NCBI RefSeq assembly: GCF_002102355.1
Contig: NZ_LQPT01000084.1
Span: 1 to 64,000 of the forward strand
Reading direction: 5' to 3'
Source of the DNA: Mycobacterium sherrisii
GTDB lineage: Bacteria > Actinomycetota > Actinomycetes > Mycobacteriales > Mycobacteriaceae
Length of the DNA stretch: 64,000 nt
Shown: piece after piece, positions 1-8,150 of the stretch
Position numbering within the stretch: the first letter of the stretch is position 1
Layout of the letters: every line of letters begins with the position of its first letter
Translations under genes and position numbers: made by a program
Notes under the pieces: model-generated
Told to the model about the DNA's origin: nothing
What the model saw: only the letters and a program-made list of their open reading frames with translations
Databases searched by the model: none

Positions 1-450
1 GTGTACCTGCATTCGGCCGTCGACGGGTTCTCCCGACTGTCCTACACCGAAGCCCTTGACAACGAAAAAGCCGTCACCGCAATCGGATTCATGCACCGCG
101 CCCAGGTATGGTTCGCCGTCCATGGCATCGACCGCATCCAGCGGATCGTCACCGACAACGGCGCCTGCTACCGGGCCAAAGACTTCGCCCACGTGCTCCA
201 CGGCGCACGCCACCAATTCATCACGCCCTACACCCCGCGCCACAACGGCAAAGTCGAGCGCTACAACCGCATCCTGGCCGAAGAGTTCCTCTACGCCAGG
301 ACATGGACCTCAGAAACCCAACGCGCCGAAGCACTCAAAGTCTGGAACATCCACTTCAACTACCATCGACCACACTCTGCCGCCGCAGGCCAGCCACCAG
401 CATCACGACTCGCCACCGGCGTCACCAATGTCATGGCCTCATACACCTAG
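1..450 (+). mobile_element. IS481-type transposase, 3' part (5' end outside window)
   Basis: This is the C-terminal part of a DDE integrase-core (rve) transposase; the gene runs off the left edge. The acidic triad is visible as Asp in VDGFSR, Asp in VTDNGACY and Glu in HNGKVERYNR. The last of these, with the following HFNYHRPH segment, is typical of the IS481/IS3 integrase fold. The frame ends at a TAG before position 450. I could not identify the element's right terminal repeat with confidence: the sequence after the stop has two small palindromes (near 450-465 and 506-518), but either could equally belong to the next gene. Whether the full element is intact cannot be judged here. Confidence 0.85.
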
Positions 451-505
451 CCGTCTCAGACGGGACCCGCACCTGCCCCGACGAAGAGACGACTCCCGCT
501 TTTTG

Positions 506-518
506 TCTCACTGTGAGA
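506..518. promoter_or_regulatory. 13-bp palindrome, candidate TetR operator
   Basis: TCTCAC-T-GTGAGA is a perfect inverted repeat with one central base, 38 bp before the start codon of the TetR gene at 557. Position and symmetry fit an autoregulatory operator. It could instead be part of the right end of the neighbouring insertion sequence. Confidence 0.35.
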
Positions 519-556
519 TAAAGAGGTGTTGCTTCTCGCAGACAGGGGTGCTGAGA

Positions 557-1150
557 ATGGCCCGCGCCGATTGGTTGGTCGGTGGCGATCGGCGTGCGCT
601 CGCCACCGAGCGCATCTATGCCGCCGCCACCGAAATGCTCACCCGCGACGGCCTCGAGAAATTCGACATCGACGCGCTGGCCAAGCGCGTCCACTGTTCA
701 CGGGCCACGGTGTACCGCTACGCCGGCGGCAAGTCCGAGATCCGCGACGCGGTCATCACCAGGGCCGCGTCGCGCATTGTCGAAACAGTGCGCACCGCCG
801 TCGAGAACCTGACCGGGCCGCAGCGGGTGGTCACCGCGATCACGGTCGCGCTCAAGTTGATCAGGGCCGACCCGCTGTATCACCTGATGATCAGCCCGGT
901 CCGCGCCGACGAGATGGCATGGCTCACCGAGTCGCCGCTGCTCAACGGGTTCGCCACCGATCTCACCGGGCTCACCGACGGCGACTCGCAGGCCGCCCAC
1001 TGGGTGGTGCGCATCGTGCTGTCGCTGATGTCGTGGCCGGTCGGCGACGACGAGGCCGAATACCAACTGGTGCAGCGCTTCGTCGCGCCGGCCTTTAGCG
1101 ACGCGGGCGGACGGCTACTCGTCGCCGAAGGCGCCGCAGAGCTCCGGTAG
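557..1150 (+). CDS. TetR/AcrR family transcriptional regulator
   Basis: A 197-residue DNA-binding repressor-type protein, the usual TetR length. The N-terminal helix-turn-helix runs over about residues 20-65: a helix ending LTRDGLEKFDIDALAKRV, then the recognition helix CSRATVYRYAGGK. The rest is a helical ligand-binding domain with no recognisable ligand. I chose ATG 557 because an AGGGG lies just upstream and it precedes the HTH by the usual distance; the frame remains open far upstream into the IS region. The 3' end overlaps the convergent PhlG-like gene by 36 bp. A palindrome at 506-518 may be its operator. The regulated genes are probably adjacent, but this is inference. Confidence 0.88.
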   Translation: MARADWLVGGDRRALATERIYAAATEMLTRDGLEKFDIDALAKRVHCSRATVYRYAGGKSEIRDAVITRAASRIVETVRTAVENLTGPQRVVTAITVALKLIRADPLYHLMISPVRADEMAWLTESPLLNGFATDLTGLTDGDSQAAHWVVRIVLSLMSWPVGDDEAEYQLVQRFVAPAFSDAGGRLLVAEGAAELR

Positions 1151-1936
1151 GAAGCCCGCCAGGTGATTCATCTCCTGCGCGCAATGCACCAGCAGGTTGC
1201 GGGCGTTGGTTTCCGGGTTGCCCAGCAGGCGAGCCGCGATCGGCCGCACCGCCCGCGACGCGACGCCGGGGGCACCGCGCACCGCGATGTTAGGCCCGCC
1301 CATCCAAAACCGGGACCGCATCTCGGACCCATCCGGCGTCGCGCGGACGTGATGGATGAACCAGCCGACATCCACCGGCGCGTCGCCGGCGCCGAGCCGC
1401 GCACAGATGGCCACCGCGTCGGCGCCGTCGGGCGGGCAGCCCAGTTCCGCGGGCGCTACGAATCGAATGGCGCCGCTGAGCAGTGTCGACCCGATGTATT
1501 CGCTGATCAACGAGCAGCGCCCGATGTACCGTTCGGCGCCGCGACGCCCGGCGTCGTCGCCGTCGTTGTCCCCGTCTTTCCAGGCCGCGGACAGATGCGC
1601 CCGCGGATGCCATAACTTGTACCGCCGCGTGTCACTGCCGTGCCAACCGAACCACCACGACCACATCGCCGGTGTGATGCCGGGCATGTCGGTGCGCACC
1701 GCGACGTGGCAGCTGCCGTCGTCGAGCACTCCGTAGCCGTTCTCGGTCTGTTGATACCCGTCCTCGGCGATGGTCGCGGCGTCCTGGAACGAGAGCAACG
1801 CCATCCCGCCCTGCGGACCGTGTTCCAATGCGCGGACCACATGGGTTGGCAGCGCGGCCATTTCGGGGTTGAAGAACTTGCCGAACGGAGTGTTCGCGTC
1901 GTCGTCGCGGTAGCCCAGGTATCGGTCGCCGGTCAT
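1115..1936 (-). CDS. DAPG hydrolase (PhlG)-like protein
   Basis: A 273-residue protein that resembles the 2,4-diacetylphloroglucinol hydrolase PhlG family, zinc enzymes that cleave a carbon-carbon bond between an acyl group and an aromatic ring. The family-like segments are WSWWFGWH (about residues 92-99), RYKLWHPRAH (105-114) and HCAQE (251-255). The last is an H-x3-E pair with the spacing of the PhlG zinc ligands; His110 and Glu146 are possible further ligands. The start at 1936 is set by a four-base ATGA overlap with the stop of the upstream FAD oxidoreductase, so the two genes are translationally coupled. An in-frame ATG at 1954 is less likely. Substrate unknown; an acylated phenolic is only inference. 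Confidence 0.68.
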   Translation of the reverse strand: MTGDRYLGYRDDDANTPFGKFFNPEMAALPTHVVRALEHGPQGGMALLSFQDAATIAEDGYQQTENGYGVLDDGSCHVAVRTDMPGITPAMWSWWFGWHGSDTRRYKLWHPRAHLSAAWKDGDNDGDDAGRRGAERYIGRCSLISEYIGSTLLSGAIRFVAPAELGCPPDGADAVAICARLGAGDAPVDVGWFIHHVRATPDGSEMRSRFWMGGPNIAVRGAPGVASRAVRPIAARLLGNPETNARNLLVHCAQEMNHLAGFLPELCGAFGDE

Positions 1937-3275
1937 CAGAGTCGTCCCATCCAACTGTTGAACAGCCCATCGGGATCGTAGGCGGCGCGTATCTGGTCGA
2001 GGCGCTCCATCGCCTCGTCGCTGGCGAAGCGCGCGGGACGCTGGCCCAGGTTTTCGTCGGCCAGCTGGATACCGGTCGCCAGGTGCGACATCGCGGCCAT
2101 GTTCGACCGGGCCCAGTCGCCGTAGCGTGCATCGTCCGCCTTGCTCTTCCAGGCGCCGTAGAGCGCCAGGTAGACCTCGTCTCCGATGCTGTAGGCCATG
2201 TCCGGTCGTTTCGGCGACGGTCCCCAGTTCAGCCAGAGGAAGTGTGCGGGTGGTCGGGGATCGTGTCGATGATGCGGTGGATGCCCGGTAGTAAGTCGGC
2301 CGCGGACGCAGACGTCCACATGTTGTCCGCGGCGTAGCGGTAGTCGGACAGGTAGTTGCTCATCACCGCCGTGTACCAGGTGGGCATATCGGTTGGCAGG
2401 TAAGGGATCTTGACCAGGGCTTGGTCGATCACCGGCACGGTTTCGAAGATGGCCAACGCTTGCTCGGCCTCTTGTTCGGTGTTGGCGAACGCCGGCGAGG
2501 CGAAGGTGATGGCCGGGGTATCCAGATTCATGCTGGGCACGCTGCGGCTCGCGACGATCTGCATTTCGACCCGGCGGTCGACTTCGGCGCTGACGTTGCG
2601 AGCCCAGGTATAGATCTCGTCGGCCAGCTCGATCGGGTAGACGTAGACACTCGTGCCGCAGGCGCCCGGGCGGGGGTACAGCTTGAGGTAGAACGAGGTG
2701 ACGACGCCGAAGAACCCCGGCCCGGCGCCGCGCGCGGCCCAGTACAGGTCACTGTGATGGTCTGCGTCGCAATGGATTTGCTCCCCGCCGGCGGTCACCA
2801 CATCCAGGCCGATGACGTTCTCGCAAGCCAGCCCCCAGACCCGGCTGTTCCAGCCGTATCCGCCCTGCAGCAGGTAGCCACCGACGCAGACGCCCTTACA
2901 GTGCCCGGCCGGGAAGAACAGATTCTGGGCCTCGAGCTCACTCATCAGGATGCTGCCGCCCTTGCCCGGCCCGACGACCGCCACGCCCTTGTCGGCGTCG
3001 ATCGTCGTGTGGTCGATTCGCTTCACGTCGATCAGCACTGCCCCGTCGCGAAGGTGGTTGGTGGCCCAACTGTGGCCGCCGGAGCGGATGTTGACCTTGA
3101 GACCGTTGGACTTGGCGTAACGCAGGGCATTGACGATGTCCTCGGTGTCAACGGCCTGCACGATCAGCTCCGGGTAGCGATCGGGCACCCGCTGATTCCA
3201 GACCGTGCCGCGGCGGGCGGGTTCGTACCCGTCGTCGCCGCGCCTGAAATGCCGGCCCATCGGCAACGCACCCAC
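1936..3275 (-). pseudogene. FAD-binding/BBE-domain oxidoreductase, frameshifted
   Basis: Read from 3275 this is a berberine-bridge/6-hydroxynicotine-oxidase type flavoprotein. The FAD_binding_4 domain contains SGGHSWATNHLRDGAVLID, where the His is the usual flavin attachment site, and GGYLLQGGYGWNSR. A substrate-binding region follows. At about 2235-2255 the frame breaks: it ends in HTSSG and stop, while the missing C-terminus, including the BBE signature YDPDGLFNSW, continues in another frame to 1936. The join fits a one-base loss in a C-rich run. Start GTG 3275 has a perfect AGGAGG five bases upstream. Either the gene is a recent pseudogene or the sequence has an error; the otherwise intact protein and the ATGA overlap with the next gene favour recent loss or an error. 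Confidence 0.8.
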
Positions 3276-3329
3276 AGGGACCTCCTAAGATCCACTTACC
3301 GGTCCTTAGCGGTCCGGAATGCGGAACAC

Positions 3330-3335
3330 TATAGT
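3330..3335 (+). promoter_or_regulatory. -10 box of the IclR gene, probably leaderless
   Basis: TATAGT lies six bases before the ATG at 3342, which would place transcription initiation on or beside the start codon. Just upstream are the direct repeats CGGAA-TG-CGGAA (about 3315-3326) and two GGTCC copies, possible binding sites for the regulator in this divergent region. Confidence 0.45.
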
Positions 3336-3341
3336 TGACTC

Positions 3342-4088
3342 ATGCCGCCCAGGGAATCCAGTTCGTCGCCGAGTCGCGACGAAGGCATCCAGGTGTTGCG
3401 TCGTGCCGCCGCCGCATTGGACGAGATCGCTTCCGAGCCGGGTGAGCTTCGGCTGGTGGACCTCGGTGGACGACTCGGGTTGGCGAAGTCGACGGCGCGC
3501 CGACTCCTCGTCGGCCTGGTAGAGGTCGGGCTGGCCAGCGTCGACGCGCAGGGCCACTTCTCGCTGGGTGAGCGCCTACTGGGGTTCGGCAGTGCCGGCG
3601 GAGCCCACGTCGCGGCGATCTTCCGCCCGACCATCGAGGCGGTGGCCCGGGCGACCGACGGGGAAACCGTCGATCTTTCGGTGTTGCGCGGTCACCGCAT
3701 GTGGTTCGTAGACCAGGTCGAATCGTCTTTCCGGTTGCGGGCGGTCTCGGCGGTCGGCGTGCGATTCCCGCTGGAGGTTACCGCCAACGGCAAGGCGGCG
3801 CTGGCGGTTCTCGATGACAGCGGCGTCGAGACGATGCTTGCGCGGTTCAGCGTCGGCGTCGCGCACCGGCTGCGGCACGAGATCGCCGAGATCCGGCGCA
3901 CCGGAGTGGCTTTCGACCGCGGCGAGCACACCCCAGGGATTTCGGCGGCCGCGATAGCGCGACGGACCGTGGGCGACAACGTCGTTGCCATCTCGGTGCC
4001 GGCGCCCACCGAGCGCTTCCAGGACAAGGAGCAGCGCATCGTCGCGGCATTGCGTGCGGCGGCCGAGTCACCGGCGTGGAGTCGGTGA
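3342..4088 (+). CDS. IclR family transcriptional regulator
   Basis: A 248-residue regulator, the usual IclR length. The N-terminal winged helix-turn-helix (about residues 12-75) contains LVDLGGRLGLAKSTARRLLV. The C-terminal IclR effector domain runs from about residue 90, with VDQVESSFRLRAVSAVGVRF and the late AIARRTVGDNVVAISVPAP strand. It is divergent from the FAD/BBE oxidoreductase and PhlG-like pair, the layout in which IclR proteins usually control the facing catabolic genes. A -10 box sits six bases before the ATG. No effector can be read from the sequence. Confidence 0.9.
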   Translation: MPPRESSSSPSRDEGIQVLRRAAAALDEIASEPGELRLVDLGGRLGLAKSTARRLLVGLVEVGLASVDAQGHFSLGERLLGFGSAGGAHVAAIFRPTIEAVARATDGETVDLSVLRGHRMWFVDQVESSFRLRAVSAVGVRFPLEVTANGKAALAVLDDSGVETMLARFSVGVAHRLRHEIAEIRRTGVAFDRGEHTPGISAAAIARRTVGDNVVAISVPAPTERFQDKEQRIVAALRAAAESPAWSR

Positions 4089-4286
4089 CTGGTCAGTCAA
4101 GCAACCTCATCGCCCGCCTGATCCGGATACGGCGCCGCCGCAACTGACGGGACCGCGCCGGCCAATGCAGCTCGAGCGGGAAAACGTCGTGCTCCCAAGG
4201 TTGTTGGTCAGCGCGATCTTCGGATAGGTTGGCACGGCCGCGGTACCCCCCAGGGACCCCGGCCGCGCCAAGCTCGTGATCACTGC

Positions 4287-4574
4287 TCAACAGCTCAGCG
4301 CTGCTGTGCCGGTGAACAATTGCCCCCACTCGTGGCGCGCGGCCGACTGTGCCTCGCTGAAACTGGATGTCTTCTCGCCGTCACCGGCAAGGTGCACGAG
4401 TGCCCATGCCATCGCGAAGACCGGAACCCGGTGCCGCACGGCTGCGCTGTGCAGTTCGTCGAGGGCGGTCTCCGAACGGCACCGGCGCAGCCCGATGATG
4501 ATCCCCCGCGCGGTGTCGAGAATGCGGCTGGAGTTCGGCCCACCAGAACTCTGTGTGGGAACCCAGTTCGCCAT
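4287..4574 (-). CDS. ANTAR-domain protein
   Basis: A 95-residue protein made almost entirely of an ANTAR domain, an RNA-binding module that acts in transcription antitermination. The signature is ILDTARGIIIGLRRC (about residues 17-31), followed by a helix and AMAWALVHLAG, which matches the three-helix ANTAR pattern. No receiver or GAF sensor domain is attached, so it would need a partner or respond by dimerisation. I chose ATG 4574 because GGGAGGT stands ten bases upstream; the frame stays open upstream to 4772 without family similarity. The 198 bases between the IclR stop and this gene hold nothing I recognise. Confidence 0.75.
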   Translation of the reverse strand: MANWVPTQSSGGPNSSRILDTARGIIIGLRRCRSETALDELHSAAVRHRVPVFAMAWALVHLAGDGEKTSSFSEAQSAARHEWGQLFTGTAALSC

Positions 4575-4737
4575 GCTTTGCCTACCTCCCGTTGCACCAC
4601 TACAGAACTCACGACCACGATTTACCGGGTCGGACCAAAGGCGCACTGTGCCATGATTTGTGGATTCACGCGGCAATGCCAGAGCACGATGCACATCGAT
4701 ATCCGCCTGTGACCGTGTCGATATCAAGGTCGCGGTG

Positions 4738-5967
4738 TCACAGAATCGCGTTGCGCTCCTTCGCCTGCGCAATCTCGTCCCATTCCACGCCGAGTTCGAG
4801 GAGTATCTCCTCGGTGTGTTGGCCGTGTTCGGGCGCCCGGGCGGGAAGCGGTGGGGTTTCGTTGAATTGCACCGGCGCGGCGACGATTCGATATGTTTCC
4901 CCGTGGTCGTCGACGTTCGTCACGACATAGCCATTGGGCTGCACCTGCGGATCATTGAGCGTTTCCCGCGGTGTCGCGAGCACACCCCAGACGCCCGGTT
5001 CGCTTTCCAGCACCCGCCGCCAGTGCGCCAGGTCCTGGCCGGCGAACGCGTTGGCGATGAGTTCGGTTGCCGCGGCCGCGTTGGCAATCAGGTTGGCGGA
5101 GGGGACGAATCGCTCGTCGTTCGCCAACTGCGACAGGCCGATCCGCTCACAGAAGCCGGCCCAGAACTTGTCCGGTTGCAAGAAGACCAGTTGGATCCAT
5201 CTGCCGTCCCTGGTCAGGTAACGATTGACCAGTGGGTTGATCGCCAATCCCGGTGGCGCCCCCGGAATGCCGTCAATGTCGAAGAAATCCGCAGCGGAGA
5301 TCGACGGTGCGATCGACCACATCGCCTGGGCCAGCGGGGACGAGTCGACGACCGGGGCCTCGCCGGTGCGTTCCCGGTGAAACAGCGCCGCGCACACACC
5401 GCCGGCCAGCGTCGCGCCGCCCTGCAGATCACCGAAACCGGGGCCTTGCACCGCCGGGGTCTGCGACCCGAACGGGGTGAGCGTGTAGGCGACACCGCCG
5501 CGCGCCAGGTAAGTCGCCGCGTCGAACCCACCACGGTCCCGGTCCGGACCGCGGACGCCCAGACCGGTGCCGCGCGCATTGATCACGTTCGGGTTGAAGG
5601 CGCGGATGTCGTCGACGGTCAGCCGGGCCCGTTCCAGTGCGCCGGGCAACCAGTTGGTCAAAAAGACGTCGGCGGTGGCTATCAGTCGGCCGAAGAACTC
5701 GCGCCCCGTCTCGGATTTGAGGTCGATCGCGACGCTGCGTTTGCCACGGTTGCCCAACTCGAGCAGGAAGTCGGCATCAGGCCGGGCCGCCTCACGGGTG
5801 AAGCCGCCGATAACCAGGGCGCGCCCCGGGTCGCCTGCGGTGACGCCCTCCACCTTGATCACGTCGGCGCCCCAGTCCGCGAGCGCGGCTCCGGCGGAGG
5901 GCACGTATGTCCACGACGCCAGTTCGACCACCCGCACCCCATGCAGGACGTGCTGCGCGCCCGTCAT
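4738..5967 (-). CDS. CaiB/BaiF (class III) CoA-transferase
   Basis: A 409-residue family III CoA-transferase, moving CoA between an acyl-CoA and a free acid through an aspartyl-CoA intermediate. The N-terminus LHGVRVVELASW...ADWGADVIKVE is standard for the family, and the catalytic Asp is present as Asp149 in GGFDAATYLARGG. Full family length. The ATG at 5967 has AGGGGA upstream. It is divergent from the mycofactocin-type SDR and its operon, so it may activate or recycle the CoA ester used there. The shared upstream region has an AT-rich promoter-like segment. Donor and acceptor acids unknown. Confidence 0.9.
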   Translation of the reverse strand: MTGAQHVLHGVRVVELASWTYVPSAGAALADWGADVIKVEGVTAGDPGRALVIGGFTREAARPDADFLLELGNRGKRSVAIDLKSETGREFFGRLIATADVFLTNWLPGALERARLTVDDIRAFNPNVINARGTGLGVRGPDRDRGGFDAATYLARGGVAYTLTPFGSQTPAVQGPGFGDLQGGATLAGGVCAALFHRERTGEAPVVDSSPLAQAMWSIAPSISAADFFDIDGIPGAPPGLAINPLVNRYLTRDGRWIQLVFLQPDKFWAGFCERIGLSQLANDERFVPSANLIANAAAATELIANAFAGQDLAHWRRVLESEPGVWGVLATPRETLNDPQVQPNGYVVTNVDDHGETYRIVAAPVQFNETPPLPARAPEHGQHTEEILLELGVEWDEIAQAKERNAIL

Positions 5968-5989
5968 CGACCATCCCCTAGCTCACTCT

Positions 5990-6034
5990 GTTCTTGCTAT
6001 TTTAGATATTCTAGCTACTCTAAGGGATATCGGT
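5990..6034 (-). promoter_or_regulatory. AT-rich promoter/operator region between CoA-transferase and SDR
   Basis: An unusually AT-rich stretch for this genome. On the minus strand TAAAAT (5999-6004) fits a -10 box 31 bases before the CoA-transferase ATG. It is overlapped by an inverted repeat TTAGA (6002-6006) / TCTAA (6019-6023). This would suit a repressor controlling the divergent pair. Confidence 0.35.
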
Positions 6035-6205
6035 AGCTCGGCTACAGCCACGCGATGGTGCTCGTGGAAGTGATGCGATGGAGCCGCTCGTTGGTCAGAC
6101 CGCCCCGCTTCGATGCGGTGAATGCGTTGTGCACCTGCGCTTTTGGGAACCGATCCGGCGCGCTCCCGCGGGCCCGGCGGTAGGCGTCCGGACGAAGGAC
6201 ACACG

Positions 6206-7114
6206 ATGGACCACCCGATGAACCACCCGGTGGACGGGGTGACGGGCCGGTTGGCCAACAAGGTGGCCGTCATCAGCGGTGCCGCACGCGGTCAGGGACG
6301 CTCACACGCCCGGATGCTCGCCGCCGAGGGTGCCGACATCATCGCGGTGGACCTGTGCCGCGACATCGACACCAACGAATATCCGTTGGCCCGACCGGAA
6401 GATCTGGACGAAACGGCGCGGCTGGTCGGGAAGGAAGGGCGACGCGTCTTCAGTGCGATTGCCGACGTGCGCGACCGGGCGGCGCTGTCGGCGGCGATCG
6501 ACGAGGGCGTCGCCGCGCTGGGGCACCTCGACGTCGTCGTCGCCAATGCGGGCATCTGCCCACTCACCGCGGGCCTGCCGCCCCAGGCGTTCGCCGACGC
6601 CGTGGACGTCGATCTGGTCGGCGTGCTCAACCTCGTTCACGCCAGTCTCAAACACCTGCAGGCCGGCGCATCCATCATCGTCATCGGATCCAACGCGGCG
6701 TTCATGTCGTCGATGAACACCGCCGGCATCGACAGTGGGGCAGGTGGCCCCGGCGGGGCCGGCTATGCCTTCGCGAAACTCGCTGCGGCCCATTATGTTA
6801 ACGACTTCGCGCGGGCGCTGGCACCGTTCTCCATCCGCATGAACGCGGTACACCCGACCAACGTCAACACCGACATGCTGCACAGCCCGCCGATGTACCG
6901 GGCGTTCCGTCCGGACCTCAAAGAGCCGACCCGCGAGGATGCCGAGCCGATCTTCCCGCTCGTGCAGGCGATGCCGATCCCCTACGTCGAACCCGAGGAC
7001 GTCAGCGAGGCGGTGCTGTTTCTCGCCTCGGATGCCGCGCGCTATATCACCGGGCAGCAGCTGCGGGTGGACGGCGGTGGCTTCCTCAAGGTCAAGCCGT
7101 GGGCGGGCGCATGA
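6206..7114 (+). CDS. Mycofactocin-coupled SDR family oxidoreductase
   Basis: A 302-residue short-chain dehydrogenase. The nucleotide-binding loop GAARGQGRSHA (about residues 25-35) matches the mycofactocin-coupled SDR signature; such enzymes hold NAD non-exchangeably and pass electrons to the redox peptide mycofactocin. NAG is present in VVANAGIC. The usual active-site YxxxK appears as Tyr in GAGYAFAKLA, and the C-terminus has the family's YITGQQLRVDGGG. Start ATG 6206 has AAGGA eight bases upstream; ATG 6218 is an alternative. It is the first gene of the plus-strand catabolic run and likely oxidises an alcohol intermediate. Confidence 0.9.
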   Translation: MDHPMNHPVDGVTGRLANKVAVISGAARGQGRSHARMLAAEGADIIAVDLCRDIDTNEYPLARPEDLDETARLVGKEGRRVFSAIADVRDRAALSAAIDEGVAALGHLDVVVANAGICPLTAGLPPQAFADAVDVDLVGVLNLVHASLKHLQAGASIIVIGSNAAFMSSMNTAGIDSGAGGPGGAGYAFAKLAAAHYVNDFARALAPFSIRMNAVHPTNVNTDMLHSPPMYRAFRPDLKEPTREDAEPIFPLVQAMPIPYVEPEDVSEAVLFLASDAARYITGQQLRVDGGGFLKVKPWAGA

Positions 7115-7157
7115 CGGCGGTGCCACCGATCAGACTGCAGCACAACGGAATCCCGCG

Positions 7158-8144
7158 ATGACCGACGCCCCGACCCCAGACATCCAACGACGCCTGTACG
7201 CGTTGATGGTGCTGATGAAGACCGCCGACGACCGGCTGTCCCGCGGTATCGGCACCGGCGAATTCATGTGCGTGTACTGGCCGTCCCGAGGGCAGGAGGC
7301 GATCGCCGCCGCGATGGGTGTCGCGCTGCGCCCCGACGATCAACTGGTCACCACCTACCGCGGACTGCACGATCTGATTGGCAAGGGTGTTCCGCTCGAG
7401 GAGATCTACGGCGAGATGATGGGCCGCACCGTCGGCGCCAGCCGCGGCAAGGGCGGCACCATGCATATCGCCAAACCCGCAGTAGGAGTGATGCTTTCGA
7501 CCGGAATCGTCGGGGCTGGGCCGCCGGTGGCGGTCGGGCTGGCGTTGGCCGCCAAGCGCAAGCGGCTCGATCGGGTCACCGTCGTGAGCTTCGGTGACGG
7601 CGCCACCAACACCGGCTCCTTTCACGAAGCGGCCAATATGGCCGCCCTGTGGGATCTGCCGGTGCTGTTCGTCTGCCAGAACAACTTGTACGCCGAGATG
7701 ACACCGACCGCCGACACCATGAAGCTCGAGCGGGTCGCCGATCGCGCCGCCGGATACGGCATGCCCGGCATCCGTGTCGACGGCAACGATCCCCTGGCGG
7801 TCAAGGCCGCGCTCGACGCGGCGCTAGGGCGAGCCCGCGCGGGTGCGGGCCCCACCTTCCTCGAGTGCGTGACGTTTCGCTTCCGCGGCCACTATTTCGG
7901 CGACCGGATGCCTTACATCCCCAAGCAACAACTCGACGCGGCGCTGGCCGCCGACCCGGTACCGCGCTTCCGCCGGCAGCTCGCCGACACCGGGATCTGC
8001 ACCGAAGACCAGCTTGCCGGCATCGAGGGCGAGGCCCTGGCCACGGTGGAATCCGCCCTGCAGACTGTGCTGAACGCCGACTCGCCGTCGTCGGTCGAAC
8101 TCGACCAGGACGTGTACGCCACTGCGATCAGGTATCCGGTGTGA
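7158..8144 (+). CDS. Thiamine-diphosphate-dependent dehydrogenase E1 alpha subunit
   Basis: A 328-residue alpha subunit of a 2-oxoacid- or acetoin-dehydrogenase-type E1. The ThDP-binding motif is clear: GDG at 146-148 and NN at 175-176, a GDG-X26-NN spacing. The region SRGKGGTMHI (95-104) is typical of the PdhA/AcoA family. It lies 44 bases after the SDR and six bases before the E1 beta gene. Together they would decarboxylate or cleave a keto compound and transfer an acyl group to a lipoyl arm. The true substrate (pyruvate, acetoin or a pathway-specific ketone) cannot be read; the catabolic context argues against housekeeping pyruvate dehydrogenase. Confidence 0.88.
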   Translation: MTDAPTPDIQRRLYALMVLMKTADDRLSRGIGTGEFMCVYWPSRGQEAIAAAMGVALRPDDQLVTTYRGLHDLIGKGVPLEEIYGEMMGRTVGASRGKGGTMHIAKPAVGVMLSTGIVGAGPPVAVGLALAAKRKRLDRVTVVSFGDGATNTGSFHEAANMAALWDLPVLFVCQNNLYAEMTPTADTMKLERVADRAAGYGMPGIRVDGNDPLAVKAALDAALGRARAGAGPTFLECVTFRFRGHYFGDRMPYIPKQQLDAALAADPVPRFRRQLADTGICTEDQLAGIEGEALATVESALQTVLNADSPSSVELDQDVYATAIRYPV

Positions 8145-8150
8145 GGCCGC

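Noticed and set aside
4660-6036. Long plus-strand open frame opposite the CoA-transferase
   Set aside because: The minus strand encodes a full CaiB/BaiF protein with catalytic Asp; the plus frame has no recognisable content.
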